Source: Phymorhynchus buccinoides
Lineage: Eukaryota > Mollusca > Gastropoda > Neogastropoda > Raphitomidae
Reading direction: 5' to 3'
Assembly (NCBI GenBank): GCA_017654935.2
Contig: CM065710.1
Span: 19,950,656 to 20,014,655, forward strand
DNA: 64,000 nucleotides
The notes under the pieces are model-generated. The model saw nothing but the letters and a program-made list of their open reading frames with translations. It did no database searches and was not told where the DNA came from. Shown here piece by piece: positions 1 through 11,495 of this stretch. Each line of letters starts with the position of its first letter. The first letter of the stretch is position 1. The position numbers and the translations under genes were made by a program.

Positions 1-97
1 AAGCCAGGATATCAGGGTTATTCCTCTTCATCTGATGACTTCATCCATGATGTCATCAGGTCAGTACGTGATACGTTGGTGGCAGTCAAGGGGTTAA
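1..97. mobile_element. TTAA-flanked inverted-repeat element, cut by window edge
   Basis: Ends ...GTGGCAGTCAAGGGGTTAA, matching in reverse the complete copy at 44099-44326 (TTAACCCCTTGACTGCCA). The shared TGATGTCATCAG-type core confirms the family. Left end lies outside the window. Confidence 0.8.
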
Positions 98-404
98 TTT
101 ATTTATGTAGGTATACAACAACAAAAAGTTATCTCAAAGAAATGATTACAGTTTGTGGCAGATGAATAGTTTGTGCAGCAATTTTTTTTATTGTATTAGT
201 TTTTTTTATATAAGTAGACATTCATCAACAAGTTATCAACTATTGATTATATTACATGCGTGTGGATCTAGTCTTAACCCAAAAAACAAAAAAAGCAGAC
301 AGAAGCTGTGATAACACAGTAGAAGTCTTTTGTGCTTGTAAAGCGAGATGCAAGAACTTGCTCAAAACCAAATAACTGTTAAACTACCGTAATTTTCGGA
401 CTAC

Positions 405-850
405 AAGGTATTTGGTATTTTGGGGTATTTGGTATATTCTAGTCACAGAGACTTATCTCTGTGAAACTCGGGCTGTTCTCCCCCGGAGAGCGCGTCGCCG
501 CAAGTGCAGTGCCTACCTTTTGGGGGGGTGGGGGGGGGGGGGGGGGGCACAGGGTGAGTAGGGGGGGGGGGGGGCACACTTGGAAAACCTAGCTATCAAT
601 TTGGCCATACCAGGCAGCAGGATTTCTCCCTGCTCTTACCGACTTTCAACTGCCGTGAGATATTTACGTGCGTAAAGCGCACGGGTCAGACTAGCTTTAA
701 GTCCCCGTCCGAAGGACTCGACGTTCAGTTCTGATTTACCTGTCAAACTAGAAAGAAAGGGCGAGGAGGCCGGGATTCGAGCCCGGGTCACTCACGCTGC
801 AGTCACGCATTGCCTTTGGCAGGCGAACGTCTTAACCACTCTGCCACCCT
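405..850 (-). mobile_element. tRNA-derived SINE, nearly full length
   Basis: Read on the minus strand, a tRNA-like head (about 850-765; GTGGCAGAGTGGTTAAGACG and the B-box-like GGCTCGAATCCC) is followed by a body and a conserved 3' domain (GAGAGCGCGTCGCCGC... in plus orientation). The tail is of GGTATTT type. Related copies occur at 13550-13935, 34035-34125 and 49060-49245. Two poly-G runs (about 522-575) interrupt the body. Confidence 0.75.
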
Positions 851-859
851 TCTCAGTAT

Positions 860-1608
860 TATCTGCTCCAAACTTGACCTCTGCGCTCAAGGCACAAGAG
901 AGCCTCGTTTGTGGACAAGTTGCCTGTGTGAGTCAGCAGTATTGACTGGTAATTGAAAGAACTTCACCCCCCCCCCCCCCCCCCCCCCCCCCCCATTCGA
1001 ATTAACCCTTTCATCGCCAAAGTCGCATTTTAGCACCACAGTGATTTAACACCTGTGTCACTAAAAGGCATCAAATTGGGATATATTATCCAAAGACCCT
1101 ATTGTCTTAGTTTTGATAAGTAAGGATAGACCTTATTATTATACAGCATTTTCTTGTTGTTAGTCTTACCCTGGGATCATCCCAACAGCCGAAGCATTTG
1201 GAACACTGTGGCACAAATGCACCAACTAGACATTACGTGTGTAACTGTTTTTGATTACCCCGCCACATGGGCAGCCACACTCCGACTTTGGTGGATAGAG
1301 CATTGTTTTAAACTATAGATAGGCTGAGACCGCAAACACTATCGCTATAAAAACGAGCTTTTATGTCACATTCTTCAAGTGAGCACTCTTGCTTTTATTC
1401 CCCCCTGAAAATCACTCTCGTGTTGCCGCAGATCTAGAGTCAGGGATCGACTGGCTGTTAGTCTCACGGAGCGTGACTTGTGCAATATTGTGCTTGTAGC
1501 CTGTCTTTCTGTGTGTGTGTGTGTGTATTTAGTATGATTATATAATCATTTGGTATCTAAATTTAGTATTTTTATAGTGATAGATTTTGTGGTGACCAGA
1601 ATGTTTAT
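860..1608. other. No gene seen; partial repeats
   Basis: Contains a poly-C run (about 967-994), a partial TTAACCCTTTC element (1002 to about 1150), and a fragment of the CCCAACAGCCGAAGC repeat (about 1160-1300) also found at 5390, 10970 and 31910. The rest shows no coding signal. Confidence 0.6.
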
Positions 1609-1731
1609 CAGGCATGGGAATTGTCCGCAATTTTTTTTTTGAAATTGTTACTAAATACTTCGTTTTTGTTACTAAATACTTCAATTGGGGGGCTTTTCAG
1701 AGTTTTTTGTCTCTGGCAATTCCCATGCCTG
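1609..1731. mobile_element. Short inverted-repeat element, termini CAGGCATGGGAATT
   Basis: CAGGCATGGGAATTG at the left and CAATTCCCATGCCTG at the right are perfect inverted repeats around an AT-rich core. TTTAT flanks both ends and may be the target duplication. Fragments of the same terminus occur near 42543 and 63656. Confidence 0.8.
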
Positions 1732-1801
1732 TTTATATATATTCAGGTTAAAAAAAAAAAGTGTGTCGCTTAAATGATATGATTATATCAAGAATTCTGT
1801 A

Positions 1802-1851
<50 letters not shown>

Positions 1852-2959
1852 CATGGGCTGTGTGTATGAATATATTGGTACATTCATTCTTGTTGTTTGT
1901 TTACGTTTTCATTAATTTTTGCACATGTCATTGTTGAACTAAGCCTACGATAAAAAATGTTGGGATGTGTGAGTTACACGTTAGTTTTATATTACTCGTT
2001 CTTTTGCCAAAATACCTGTAATTATTTGCGGGCTTGAGTTTGTTTATGTCCATTTGTCAGTTTAAATTTAATTATCCAAAGTACATTAGTTTTGTGAGTA
2101 AGAATTATGTTATTTTTGTTACTTTATTTCTTTGCATTGGAATGTTGGTAGTATGACTATCTTGTTGATTTTAATGCATGTTTTTTAATCTTATAATGTT
2201 GCTTTTGTAAAGCGCATCGAGCATACTACTGTATGGATTTTAGCACTATATGAAATAAAATTATTAATTGCACCAGGACATATTGGATTTATTACAAAAA
2301 CTAATAACTTGTATCAAGCAATGACTGCAGAAATATAAAAAGGGTGTTTGCTTTTTATATTTCAGCACTTTTTTTTCATACAAATTATTAGTTTTCGTAA
2401 AAAGTTCAATAATATGTCAATGGACAGATAGTCTGTTTTGACTCCAAGCCATCGTATTATTAATATTGAAAATCCTTGGACCAGCTGTGACGTTAGAAGT
2501 TGGACAAACTGACAGGTTTATGAACTTTGGGAACTTGTCTAACTAACACGTCACACCTCTTTCGTCTCCGAGCGAGACTTCATAGAAGCAGACAACACAC
2601 AAGCGAAGTGCCACATGTTGTTTTTTTGTGCATATGATAAGCTGTCGACTTGATCGCGTTCAGATTTATGTACGTTTGTGACTTCCGATGAGTTCATGAT
2701 CCAAATCCATTTTGCATCGTTCTGCACACTTTTTTTGTTTTGTTTTGGGGGGTTTCCTTTAAATTGTAATTTGAACCATGTTGTCAGCTTGTGTTTGAGC
2801 ATGTGTTTTTAGATTTTGCTGTGCTCTTTTTGTGTTTGTACAGTTATACTTTTCTTGCCTCTAAACCTGTGTAGTTTGCTTGTTTTATATTTCTCTACTT
2901 CTGTTTTTGCTTGTTTTTATTATTTTTTAGAAGTTTTAAAGATACAAAAATTTCTATTA
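1732..2959. other. AT-rich stretch without a recognisable gene
   Basis: Holds a (GA)n run at 1805-1849 and, at about 2205-2262, a sequence like the 3' tail of a non-LTR retrotransposon (GTAAAGCGCATCGAGC... GCACTATATGAAATAAA). The longest open frame (2802-2551, minus) has no family features. Confidence 0.5.
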
Positions 2960-3229
2960 CAGTGGAACCTCCCTTATAAGACCTAAAAAAAAATCATCCA
3001 AAATGAGGTCTTATAAGGGAGGGGTCTTATAAGGGAGGTAATTTTAATACTTACAAAGAAGGGCAATGTCTCAGAGAAGTAGGTCTTATAATGGGAGGTC
3101 TTACTTATATGGGAGGTCTTACAAGGGAGGGGTCTTATAAGAGGTAATTTTAATACTTACAAAGAAGGGCAATGTCTCAGAGAAGTAGGTCTTATATGGG
3201 AGGGAGTCTTATAAGGGAGGATCCACTGC
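2960..3229. mobile_element. TA-flanked inverted-repeat element, CAGTGGAACCTCCC family
   Basis: Left end CAGTGGAACCTCCCTTATAA, right end TTATAAGGGAGGATCCACTG. The internal ~90-bp block (AAGAAGGGCAATGTCTCAG) is duplicated. Other copies: 5660-5838, 12057-13463, 14672-14844, 32187-32880 and 43487-43660. TA flanks and the CAGT start suggest a Tc1/mariner-type MITE (inference). Confidence 0.85.
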
Positions 3230-3639
3230 ACTCTTTTTAATGTGTGTTTTTTTATGTCATGTGCATGCAGTTGCGCTGTGTGTGTGCGCGCTGAACTTTT
3301 GCATCATAGTATGTGTTTTGTGTAGAGCTGCGAATGTTCTGTGCGAGTTGCTTGAAATCCTATGTACGAGTTTTTATTATAAATTAAGTGCTTTAAATCT
3401 TTTCATGACCAATGTTGTTCTGTTGTTGTCGATATAATGACAAAAAATTATTTGTCGCTTAGATCGTGTTTATAACAATGGAAGTAATAATTGACTTCGT
3501 TCACTTTGTTTAAAATGTATTTATCTGTGGCATTCTGCATTCCCCCGCCTCACCCCACCCCACCCTTTTCGTACACGTCTTCCCACCCTTTTCTTTCCAT
3601 ACTGTTTTCATTTCCCCTCCCACCCCATCCCTCCTTCAG

Positions 3640-4120
3640 CATTATGTGAACCTCCACCAGGCATCAGAATTGTCCGGGGCAGTGGGTGGATGCCTCGTGC
3701 CTCCTTACGGGGAGCTGGACGACCCCACCCCCTCCATCAGTCTCTCCCCTAGGGGATACCGGGGGGGTTGGGGACGTAAAAATAGTTCTCCCACCTTTTG
3801 GAAGTTCTGTGCTTGTAACTTCCTCTAATCTGCCACTCTCTTTGACTCTGCCTTTTTTTCCTTATTACTGTCATCTACTGTCTTTCTGACTTATTGGCCC
3901 CATTCTCCTGCCTTTGTTCCAAAAAAGTCTTCCAAATAACTTTTCTCCTTTGAGCTCCTCCGAAATCGGAATGTGTCGGCTGTACGTTTGAGCTCCTCCA
4001 GAATCAGAATGTGTCGGCTGTGCGCAGCGGGGAGGGAGACCAGTGAAAACTGAAAACCGGACACATACATACCTTATCCATTATGGCCTGGGAACGCAGA
4101 AGAAGAAGAAGAAGTCAGAG
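3640..4120. mobile_element. Interspersed repeat ending in (GAA)n, GTGTCGGCTG family
   Basis: Contains GGAAGTTCTGTGCTTGTAAC, CTCTTTGACTCTGCC, GAGCTCCTCCGAAATC, GTGTCGGCTG and GGCCTGGGAACGCAGAAGAA. The same order recurs at 16605-16885, 26840-27165, 30940-31190, 38800-39090, 45050-45250 and 46670-47145. It may be a SINE-like element; no transposase is visible. Confidence 0.65.
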
Positions 4121-4429
4121 GGTTTGCTAATTTCAGAGGATTCAAAATTGCAGGCAGATAATTTGCTTGTGGTGGCAGAGGTGTTGCTGCTGTTTCTGAG
4201 GTTAATACTCGCGTCAGATAGCAATTCCTTAATGAATCATGCCTTTTGGGACACGTCTGGAAAGGGTTTCAGTGTTGCTCCTCTACACTGTATGGTCTTG
4301 ATGGCCCTTTCACTACGGTTTTCAGAGGATTGGGCCTGACAATTCTGATGCCCGATTCCGCAAAGGTGGGCAGTGGTAGTGAAATCTCTCACTGTCCCTC
4401 TGCCTCTGCGTGTCTCCCTCGCTGTTTTC

Positions 4430-4640
4430 TGTTACTTAGGCTGTGTACACACATATGCGGAGATTCCGTGCGGAAACCTGTGCGCAATCCCCAAATAAGT
4501 AAAAGAAAGAAAAAGACTGGCACATGAGTCCGAATTTCACCTAACTTGTAAATTTTTACCCTTCTTCCACTCATTATGGATTGTGCATGGGATTTCCGCA
4601 CAGAACCTCCGCTTATGTGTGTGCACGGCCTTAGCCAAAA
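4430..4640. mobile_element. Inverted-repeat element, GGCTGTGTACACACATATGCGGA termini
   Basis: The left arm (GGCTGTGTACACACATATGC, GAGATTCCGTGCGGAAA) and right arm (TTTCCGCACAGAACCTCCGC, TTATGTGTGTGCACGGCC) are imperfect inverted repeats. A related, split copy lies at 63150-63645. The open frames here on both strands fall inside the element and are not genes. Confidence 0.7.
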
Positions 4641-5100
4641 CAATATTTCCAAGATACACAAGTCGTTGTTACGTAAACTGCGGGGTAAATGTTCTATTGG
4701 TATGTTGTGTGTGTATTGGAGACACAAAGAGAGAGATGGGGGGATTTGTGTTTATTTAACGCAAACTGCGCTCATTCAGTTTTTTGCTCACAATTAATCG
4801 TTTTGCATCTACTCGAGAGTGTGTGTGAAAAAGCGCTTGTTCTGCGTCCTGTGTGTTTGTGAATCAACGTAATTACTACAGTAAGGTGACCGTGGTATCA
4901 ACATGTGCACACTCTTCTATTGAATCGTTTCTTTTTGTTGCTGTTGTTTTCTAGTTATTGTGCTGCCTTATTGGTGTGTAAGTAAATCCAATGTACAGTA
5001 GAACCTCCTTATTAACACCTTCGCTATCCAGACTCCCTCTAAGATGTGACCCACATTTTTTTCAACGATTTTTTCCACCCTTTTCTACCCGAACTACTGG
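4641..5100. other. No gene seen
   Basis: AT-rich sequence with short GT runs and no splice-bounded coding segment that I recognise. Confidence 0.4.
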
Positions 5101-5104
5101 GATG

Positions 5105-5525
5105 ATCTTTATAATAATTATAATAATAATTAGTATTTATAGCGCCTAATCTTAAAAAAGCCCTTAGCGCTTGCAATAATAAATTAATAAACCAGCAAGC
5201 AATATAAATAAATAAACGTAAAAAATATAATACACACACACACACACACACACACGCACTAAACACACACATACATGAACGCACTACATGCAAACACATA
5301 CACACACACACAAACAACACGCAGGCAGACAAACACGTGGATGGAGGGGGCACAGTACTTTGAAAAGAAATATAGCAGGCTATGATTTGAAGAGAGTAGT
5401 TTTGAGAGAAGACACACGTAATGTTCTCATCCCTGGCTGGTGCATTTGTGCCATAGTGTTCAAGTGCTTCGGCTGTTGGGATGATCCCTGGAGTCTTTAA
5501 GCCAGGGTAAGACAACAACAAATTG
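5105..5525. mobile_element. Non-LTR-type tail (minus) and CCCAACAGCCGAAGC repeat
   Basis: At 5110-5210 the minus strand reads like a retrotransposon 3' end (GCTAAGGGCTTTTTTAAGAT, GGCGCTATAAATACTAATTA). (CA)n tracts follow. 5395-5520 is a copy of the repeat containing AATGTTCTCATCCCTGGCTG and CTTCGGCTGTTGGGATGATC. Confidence 0.6.
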
Positions 5526-5659
5526 GCTATGTCACGAACTGGGCAAACCATTTTGCCCATTTCATGAAATGGGCAATTTGATGGATTGGGCGTAGCAGCT
5601 GCATGGAAAAAGAAATAACTGGTGTTTAATAGAGCAAGTTGTCTTCAATGCTTTGTAAT

Positions 5660-5838
5660 ACAGTGGAACCTCCCTTATGAGACCTTCAAAAGTCATCCAA
5701 AATGAGGTCTTATAAGGGAGGGGTCTAATAAGGGAGGTAATTTTAATACTCACAAAGAAGGGCAATGTCTCAGTGAAGTAGGTCTTAATTGGGAGGGAGT
5801 CTTATAATGGGAGGTCTTATAATGGAGGTTCCACTGTA
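5660..5838. mobile_element. CAGTGGAACCTCCC element, single-unit copy
   Basis: Complete short copy, CAGTGGAACCTCCCTTATGA to AATGGAGGTTCCACTG, flanked by TA on both sides. It shows the unexpanded form of the element amplified at 12-13.5 kb. Confidence 0.88.
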
Positions 5839-5891
5839 ATCATTTGATTTTTATGCTTGCATAACATCCGAGTCCAGTGTTTGTTTAGACC

Positions 5892-6114
5892 TATGCTGAC
5901 AGGCAGAAGTTCTGCACACACGCATTGCAAAAATCATCAAAAATGTAAATCAGATTCAAAATTAATTTTACTTTGGGTAATCCTAAATCATGCTAACTTT
6001 GTACATCATGCAGCATGATTTAGGATTACCCAAAGTAAAATTAATTTTGAATCTGATTTACATTTTTGATGATTTTTGCAATGCGTGTGTGCAGAACTTC
6101 TGCCTGTCAGCATA
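5892..6114. repeat. Perfect 103-bp inverted repeat with 17-base loop
   Basis: Bases 5892-5994 are the exact reverse complement of 6012-6114 by eye; the loop is 5995-6011. The arms begin TATGCTGACAGGCAG. No terminal features typical of a MITE are visible. Confidence 0.95.
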
Positions 6115-6139
6115 CATTTCATCCATCTTGTATTTGCTG

Positions 6140-6345
6140 CCTATTGGCCACTGCAAAGAACACCTTTTGCAAGAGTGAATGCCCTTGGTGGGTGGGGGAA
6201 TAACTCTCGCCAATAACCCTATTTCAGGCCACTTAATGGCTGCTTTTGCAAGAGTGAATGGCCTTTTGGATACTGATCAACAAGGGCTTAACTCTTGCCG
6301 TCAAGGGCGTTAATAGCCCAAGTTGCAGTGGCCAATAAAACGCCA
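6140..6345. mobile_element. Inverted-repeat element, TTGGCCACTGCAA termini
   Basis: TTGGCCACTGCAAAGAACAC at the left and AGTTGCAGTGGCCAAT at the right, with internal GCAAGAGTGAATG repeats. A related copy is at 25593-25823. Confidence 0.75.
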
Positions 6346-6459
6346 GTGAATGTGTGTCGCTGTGTTTGTTTGTTTTTACTTAGTTTATTTTCTCGTCTTC
6401 ATCTCATTGCGTTAGTGTGTAGCGTTTTCAATGTTTTTTTGTTCAATCACATATATGTT

Positions 6460-6870
6460 TTTGTTTGTGGCTCAAGCCACAAACCTATAACTCACTTTGT
6501 CGGTCGGTCGGTCGGTCTGTCGGTCGGTCTGTCGGTCTGTCGTTCCAAAATTGTCGCACATTTTGACAAAATTGTCGCACTTCAAATCGAGGCTACATTT
6601 CTGGCCGCTCTTTAAAATGATGTATTTTAAAAGCGTACAAAATAATAAACATATGTAATACAGACACGACGAGTATGCGGTGCTTCTTTTGATGAGTATA
6701 AGTAGGATACATAGTTTTAAATGTTTTCCAAAAGATATAAAAAGTTACGAAATGGTGCAGAGATAATATTCTGGTTTACAGATTCAAATTATTGAAAATC
6801 CAGGGGAGGTAACTCATGATTGGAGTGGTAAAAATAGACCGCGTGCCACAAACTATTGCGATTTCGCGCT
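6460..6870. repeat. Interspersed repeat with GTCGGTCG tract
   Basis: Begins GTTTGTGGCTCAAGCCACAAAC, a short palindrome, continues with a (GTCG/GTCT)n tract, and ends near GTGCCACAAACTATTGCG. A (CCGT)n-bearing relative lies at 24190-24610. No coding signal. Confidence 0.5.
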
Positions 6871-7126
6871 TGTTTGTCTATACCCAAGTACAAAAAGCAA
6901 CAAAATGCCCATAATTTGAGGCCAATTTTCAAATGTATTTCACATTTTTCATCAGGTCATTCATGTGACCAGCAATATGTAAAACGTTATATAACTGTTT
7001 TTTGGGGGGGGACAAATTTATGATTTCATTTGTGCTGTTTGTGTCGCGCACATTTATTTTGTTGGTGCTATTGTTTATGTGTGCATGTTTTATTTGTTTC
7101 TCTTTATCTACTGGTACATGTCTGTC

Positions 7127-7372
7127 TTAACCCTTTCACTGCCAAAGTCGCATTTTAGCACCACAGTGCTTTAACACCTATGTCACTAAAAAAAGCATCA
7201 AATTGGGGTCTATTATCCAAAGACCCTATTGTCTTAGTTTTGGGAAGTAAGGATAGACCTTGTTTTATATGTCACAGAAGAATCCCCAATACTGCAGATG
7301 GATTTTGTTCTCTACCCAGGTAAATTTAATGGACATTTTGGGCTGAAATATGGGTGGCAGTGAAAGGGTTAA
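7127..7372. mobile_element. Complete TTAA-flanked element, TTAACCCTTTCACTGCCA
   Basis: Left end TTAACCCTTTCACTGCCAAA, right end TGGCAGTGAAAGGGTTAA. TTAA duplication and CCCT termini fit piggyBac-type MITEs (inference). Copies or relatives: 1002, 20284, 44099, 53684 and 59395. Confidence 0.85.
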
Positions 7373-7439
7373 ACATGGTTGTTCAGTTCAGTGAGGAGAG
7401 AGAGAGAGAGAGAGAGAGAACTTATGAGGAGTAGAGATT

Positions 7440-7780
7440 CCGTGAGAAAAAAAAATCCTGAGCTGTGCGTGAGTGTGTGTGTATCACATAAAAAGAATGG
7501 GAACTTATGTTATCCAAGGAGTAGAATTTTTTCAACCTGAATTCCGTGTAGAAAAAAAAATCCTGAGCTGTGCGTGAGTGTGTGTGTATCACATAAAAAA
7601 ATTATGGGATAAGCCTGCTATGTTCCAGGCCCATTGTGTGTGTGTGTGTGTGTGTCAGCATATATGGGATAAGCCTGCTATGTTCCAGGCCCAGTGTGTG
7701 TGTGTGTGTGTCAGCATATATGGGATAAGCCTGCTATGCTCCAGGCCCAGTGTGTGTGTGTGTGCGCGCGCGCAAAGTTT
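7440..7780. repeat. Tandem repeats with GT tracts
   Basis: Two copies of AAATCCTGAGCTGTGCGTGA (about 120 bp apart), then three ~60-bp units of ATGGGATAAGCCTGCTATG(T/C)TCCAGGCCCA separated by (GT)n. Confidence 0.85.
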
Positions 7781-7929
7781 TTATGCTTATCCATTTTTAC
7801 CTTCACTGTTCAACAGGGTTTTATATTTTCCCTATTTTAATCTTTTCCATACAAAGTCATGAATGTGTGTGCGTGTTGTGCACGCTAGTGCATTCGCACG
7901 CATCCTTAGAATCTTGCTGTACCCCATTT

Positions 7930-8640
7930 CTAGGACTATAATATATAATGTGCACCTTACTAATTAGGCGCACACCCCAAATTTTACACAAAATTCATAT
8001 TTTGTTCTTCTATTACTATACTCTTTCAGTCACATTATAAGGCACAGTCTCATAAAATAAAACTATCGCCTTATTGTCAACAAAATACGGTACCGTATTT
8101 TTCGGACTACAAGGCGCACCTGATTATATGGAGCTCTCGCCCCAAATTTTATGTAAAATTCAGATTTTGTTTGTACAGTTTCTTACTCAGAGATGAGATT
8201 TTCCCTCCAACTGGAGGATTGGATCCTTTGTGATGGCCCCAGGGGTCATGTTTGAGATCAGTGTAAATCCATTGAGAAAAGTGGGGGGTGAGGGTAGGGG
8301 TGTTAGGCTTTGTGTTGAATCGTAAATGCGGCAAGAAGTTCGATTAATATTTTGTTCTCGATTGGTTCATTCTCAAATGGACATTTCCGGTTACTGCTTG
8401 GGGCAGCCAAGACTGCTCTATTTATCATTACTCTGCAGTTTGCAAAGCTTAAAGCGGAATTTTTTTCCATTTGTTGATGTAGCCTACACCGGGCCCCGGC
8501 ACCCCCGGCTTCGTTTTTTTCCTCCTTTTTGGTTTTCTGAGAATCTCATGTTACTATATTATGTCATATTGTAAGGTGCAGGGGGCGTCAGTCTGATAAA
8601 ACAAAAATATTGCCTTACATAGTAAAAACAAATATGGTAA
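7930..8640. mobile_element. Two adjoining TACGGTA-ended elements
   Basis: ACTATAAT...GGCGCACACCCCAAATTTTA ends at CAAAATACGGTA (8092), and TACCGTATTTTTCGGACTAC with AAGGCGCACC starts a second, longer member (8091 to about 8640). Family relatives: 18322-18492, 38094-38493, 40140-40290, 59645-59815 and, more distantly, 16895-17265 and 31200-31585. Confidence 0.7.
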
Positions 8641-9160
8641 CATCTTCATTTGACATGGTTTAATCAGGTATCAAAAACAATTTTTTAAGACTTGACTTTA
8701 AAAATGTAATGTAGTCTTCTTCTTTTGAATATACTAACAGCTTTTAAGAATCCTTTTCTTTTGTGTCTGGTTTTTTTTTTTTTTTAAATGTTGAATTTTC
8801 ATGGTGTTCTGAACTCGTGTATCTTTAATTGTAAGCTGACATTTTTGCATAACATTGTTGCCATTAATGTTTCCAAAAATAAAAGAAAGTACAATCATCG
8901 AATTTTCTACAGCGATGGAAAATCAATCGGTCAATCATCTTATTGTCTCGAAATAGACGAAAAAAATGTTGTCGGCATGCGCATAAAATAATAAATAATA
9001 GAAAACATTTCCTTACAATGATCTGTTGCATAGCATTATACAGAATTGGAGAGAATTTCACATAGACATTAGACACAAGTAATTCACATGAAAACAATGA
9101 ATGTTAGCACACACATATACACACACACTCACAAACAACATCTATAGTCACACACACACG
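8641..9160. other. No gene or clear repeat seen
   Basis: AT-rich sequence, ending in CA-rich tracts near 9105-9160. Overlapping 67-77-codon frames on both strands show no family features. Confidence 0.4.
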
Positions 9161-9164
9161 ATTC

Positions 9165-9410
9165 TAGGACACTTTCCCCCTGGACTTTTTCCCCCGGAAT
9201 TCTTCCTCCCGGACTTTTTCCCCCGTATCTCTTTCCCCCTAGGACACTTTCCCCCCGGTACTCTTTCCCCCCGGACATTTTCCTCCCTAGGACTTTTTCC
9301 CCTGGGACACTTTCCCCCCATAGTATCATTGATTGGTGTATCACGAGAGCTATAGTGCATGCCTGCACACACATACACACAACAGATGAGTGACACTTCA
9401 ATACCTTTCT

Positions 9411-9487
<77 letters not shown>

Positions 9488-10430
9488 TTCTCCTGATAAT
9501 ATCGGGGAGGGGTGGGTGGGTGAACGGTGGTCTCGGAGGTGGGAGGGAAGTGTCCCAGGGGCAAGAAGTGATAGGGGGAATAGTACCTGGGGGGAAAGAG
9601 TGTCCTGGGGGGAAAGAGTCCGGGGGGGAAATTGTCCGGGGGGAAATAGTCCTGGGGGGAAAGAGTTCCAAGGGGGAAAAATTGTCCGGGGGGAATAGTA
9701 CCGGGGGTTACCCATATCCTATGGGGGAAATGGTATCAAATGCACGTGCAAATGTGCACGTGCTTTACCGGGGGGCACGTGCATCCTGGGGAAAAGACGT
9801 CCAGGGGGAAATTATTTAGGGGGGAATTGCACGTACATTTATACACGCACATTTTTTGTTTACCCGGGGAAAGAGTTCCAAGGGGAAAATTGTCCGTGCA
9901 TTTTTGCACGTAGCACCGGGGGAAAATGCACGTGTCCTGGGGGGAAAATTCCACGGGGTTTATAAAATCGCCAGGGGTGCAGTTTAGTTAATTGAAAACT
10001 GCGACTGGAATATAACTGAAATATAACTGAAAAATTTCACCAACGAGAAGGCAGATGTGCCAAAAATACTCTTAAACTTGAGAGGGGAGGCTAGTCGTCA
10101 TAATTTACCTGAGGGGGAAATTGTCTGGGGCAGAATAGTACCGGGGGCCATTTTGAAACAAAGACTGGGGGAAATCGTTCTTGGGGGTAATTGTCCCGCA
10201 ATGATTAGTTTCAGAAAGTCTTCCATGTCCTAGGGGAAAGAGTTCTAAGGGGGAAATTGTCATTTTACTATTTTTAGAAAACTGGGGGAAAGAGTTTATG
10301 TACGGGGAAATTGTACACGTGGGGTATAAAAGTAATGGGGGTGAAAGAGTCCTAGGGGGAAAAAATCCACGGGGAAGAATTCCGTGGGGATAAAATCCGG
10401 GGTGAAAAAGTCCACGTGCATTTGAAAGTG
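9165..10430. repeat. Degenerate G-run/C-run repeat field, inverted about a (CT)n tract
   Basis: 9170-9325 carries ~18-20-base units such as TTTCCCCCCGGACACT. After a (CT)n tract at 9413-9484, the same motif runs on the other strand (GGGGGGAAATTGTCC, GGGGGGAAAGAGTCC, GGGGGAATAGTACC) to about 10420. Short GCACGTGCA palindromes are interspersed (9740-9930). The overlapping open frames here are products of the repeat. Confidence 0.85.
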
Positions 10431-10965
10431 TCCGCCATACCCATACACACACGTACACGTACACGCACTGTTCAGTATTGATACATGCTTTGTTGACTTG
10501 ATTGGATATACAGGGTTGATTTTGCCCCCCTGGTTTTGTTGTTGTTTTGGGGGGGTTTAATCATTGTTTGCAAATGATCATCATCACACCATTTTATAAC
10601 AGGGTCAATCATGGAGAAATCATTCTGATTGTTGATTTGGGACAAGTTGTATGTAATGATATCAAGCTACGGTTGTTCAATGGTCGGCTGGCCTCAAGTT
10701 TTTGTCAGTGGGCCGGGGGGGGGGAGGGGGGGGGGGGGGGGGGGGCTAAGTAAATAAAAGAAAAACAATCCTGAAATGAAGCTTATTCATGAATATTGTT
10801 CGATGTTCATTTGTTTGCTTTGAAAAAGCGAGATTTGTTTGGATTTGTAGCTCAATTAAGGAATACATATGGTGTGTACACATGGTTTTTTTTTAGTGTG
10901 CATGTGTGTGTGTGGGGGGGGGGGGGGTTGAGTGGTGGTTGTAAGGTTTGGTGCACATATTTGAG
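10431..10965. other. No gene seen; homopolymer G tracts
   Basis: Contains G-rich runs at about 10713-10745 and 10914-10927. Otherwise AT-rich with no coding features that I recognise. Confidence 0.4.
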
Positions 10966-10967
10966 GT

Positions 10968-11410
10968 AAACCCTCCCGAAGACGGAGTGTGGCTGCCCAC
11001 GTGGCGGGGTAATCAAAAACGGTCACACACGCCGTAATGTTCTCATCCCTAGCATGGTGCATGTGTACCATAGTGTTCCAAGTGCTTCGGCTGTTGGGAT
11101 GAACCCTGGAGTCTTTTAGCCAGGGTAAGTCAACAACAACCAGCGACTATTTCGTCCACTCTCTGTCGACTTCCTTGGAGTGGATGGCTTGGTGAAAGCA
11201 TCTCATTGGCTTCTCCGATTCTTACAAAGATCATGCGACTTCCTTGGAGTGGAGACTTCCTTGGAGTGGATGGCTTGGTGAAAGCATCTCATTGGCTTCT
11301 CCGATTCTTACAAAGATCATGCGACTTCCTTGGAGTGGATGGCTTGGTGAAAGCATCTCATTCGCTTCTCCGATTCTTACGAAGATCATCGAAAAGAGGG
11401 TTGTAGATCC
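10968..11410. repeat. CCCAACAGCCGAAGC-type repeat and ~68-bp tandem units
   Basis: 10970-11145 matches the repeats at 1160, 5395 and 31910 (GTGGCTGCCCACGTGGCGGG, TTCGGCTGTTGGGATGA). 11165-11390 is about three units of GACTTCCTTGGAGTGGATGG followed by CTTGGTGAAAGCATCTCATT. Confidence 0.75.
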
Positions 11411-11464
11411 CTGAAAAATGCCATCACAGACCATATAAAACGTTGAAAATCATGAAATAGACTG

Positions 11465-11495
<31 letters not shown>

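Noticed and set aside
764..850. tRNA gene on the minus strand (also 13558-13615 and 37009-37075)
   Set aside because: Box A/B-like text is present but the segments lead into SINE bodies and do not fold convincingly as tRNAs by eye.
9129..9819. Overlapping 100-180-codon frames on both strands
   Set aside because: They are translations of G-run and (CT)n repeats with no family features.
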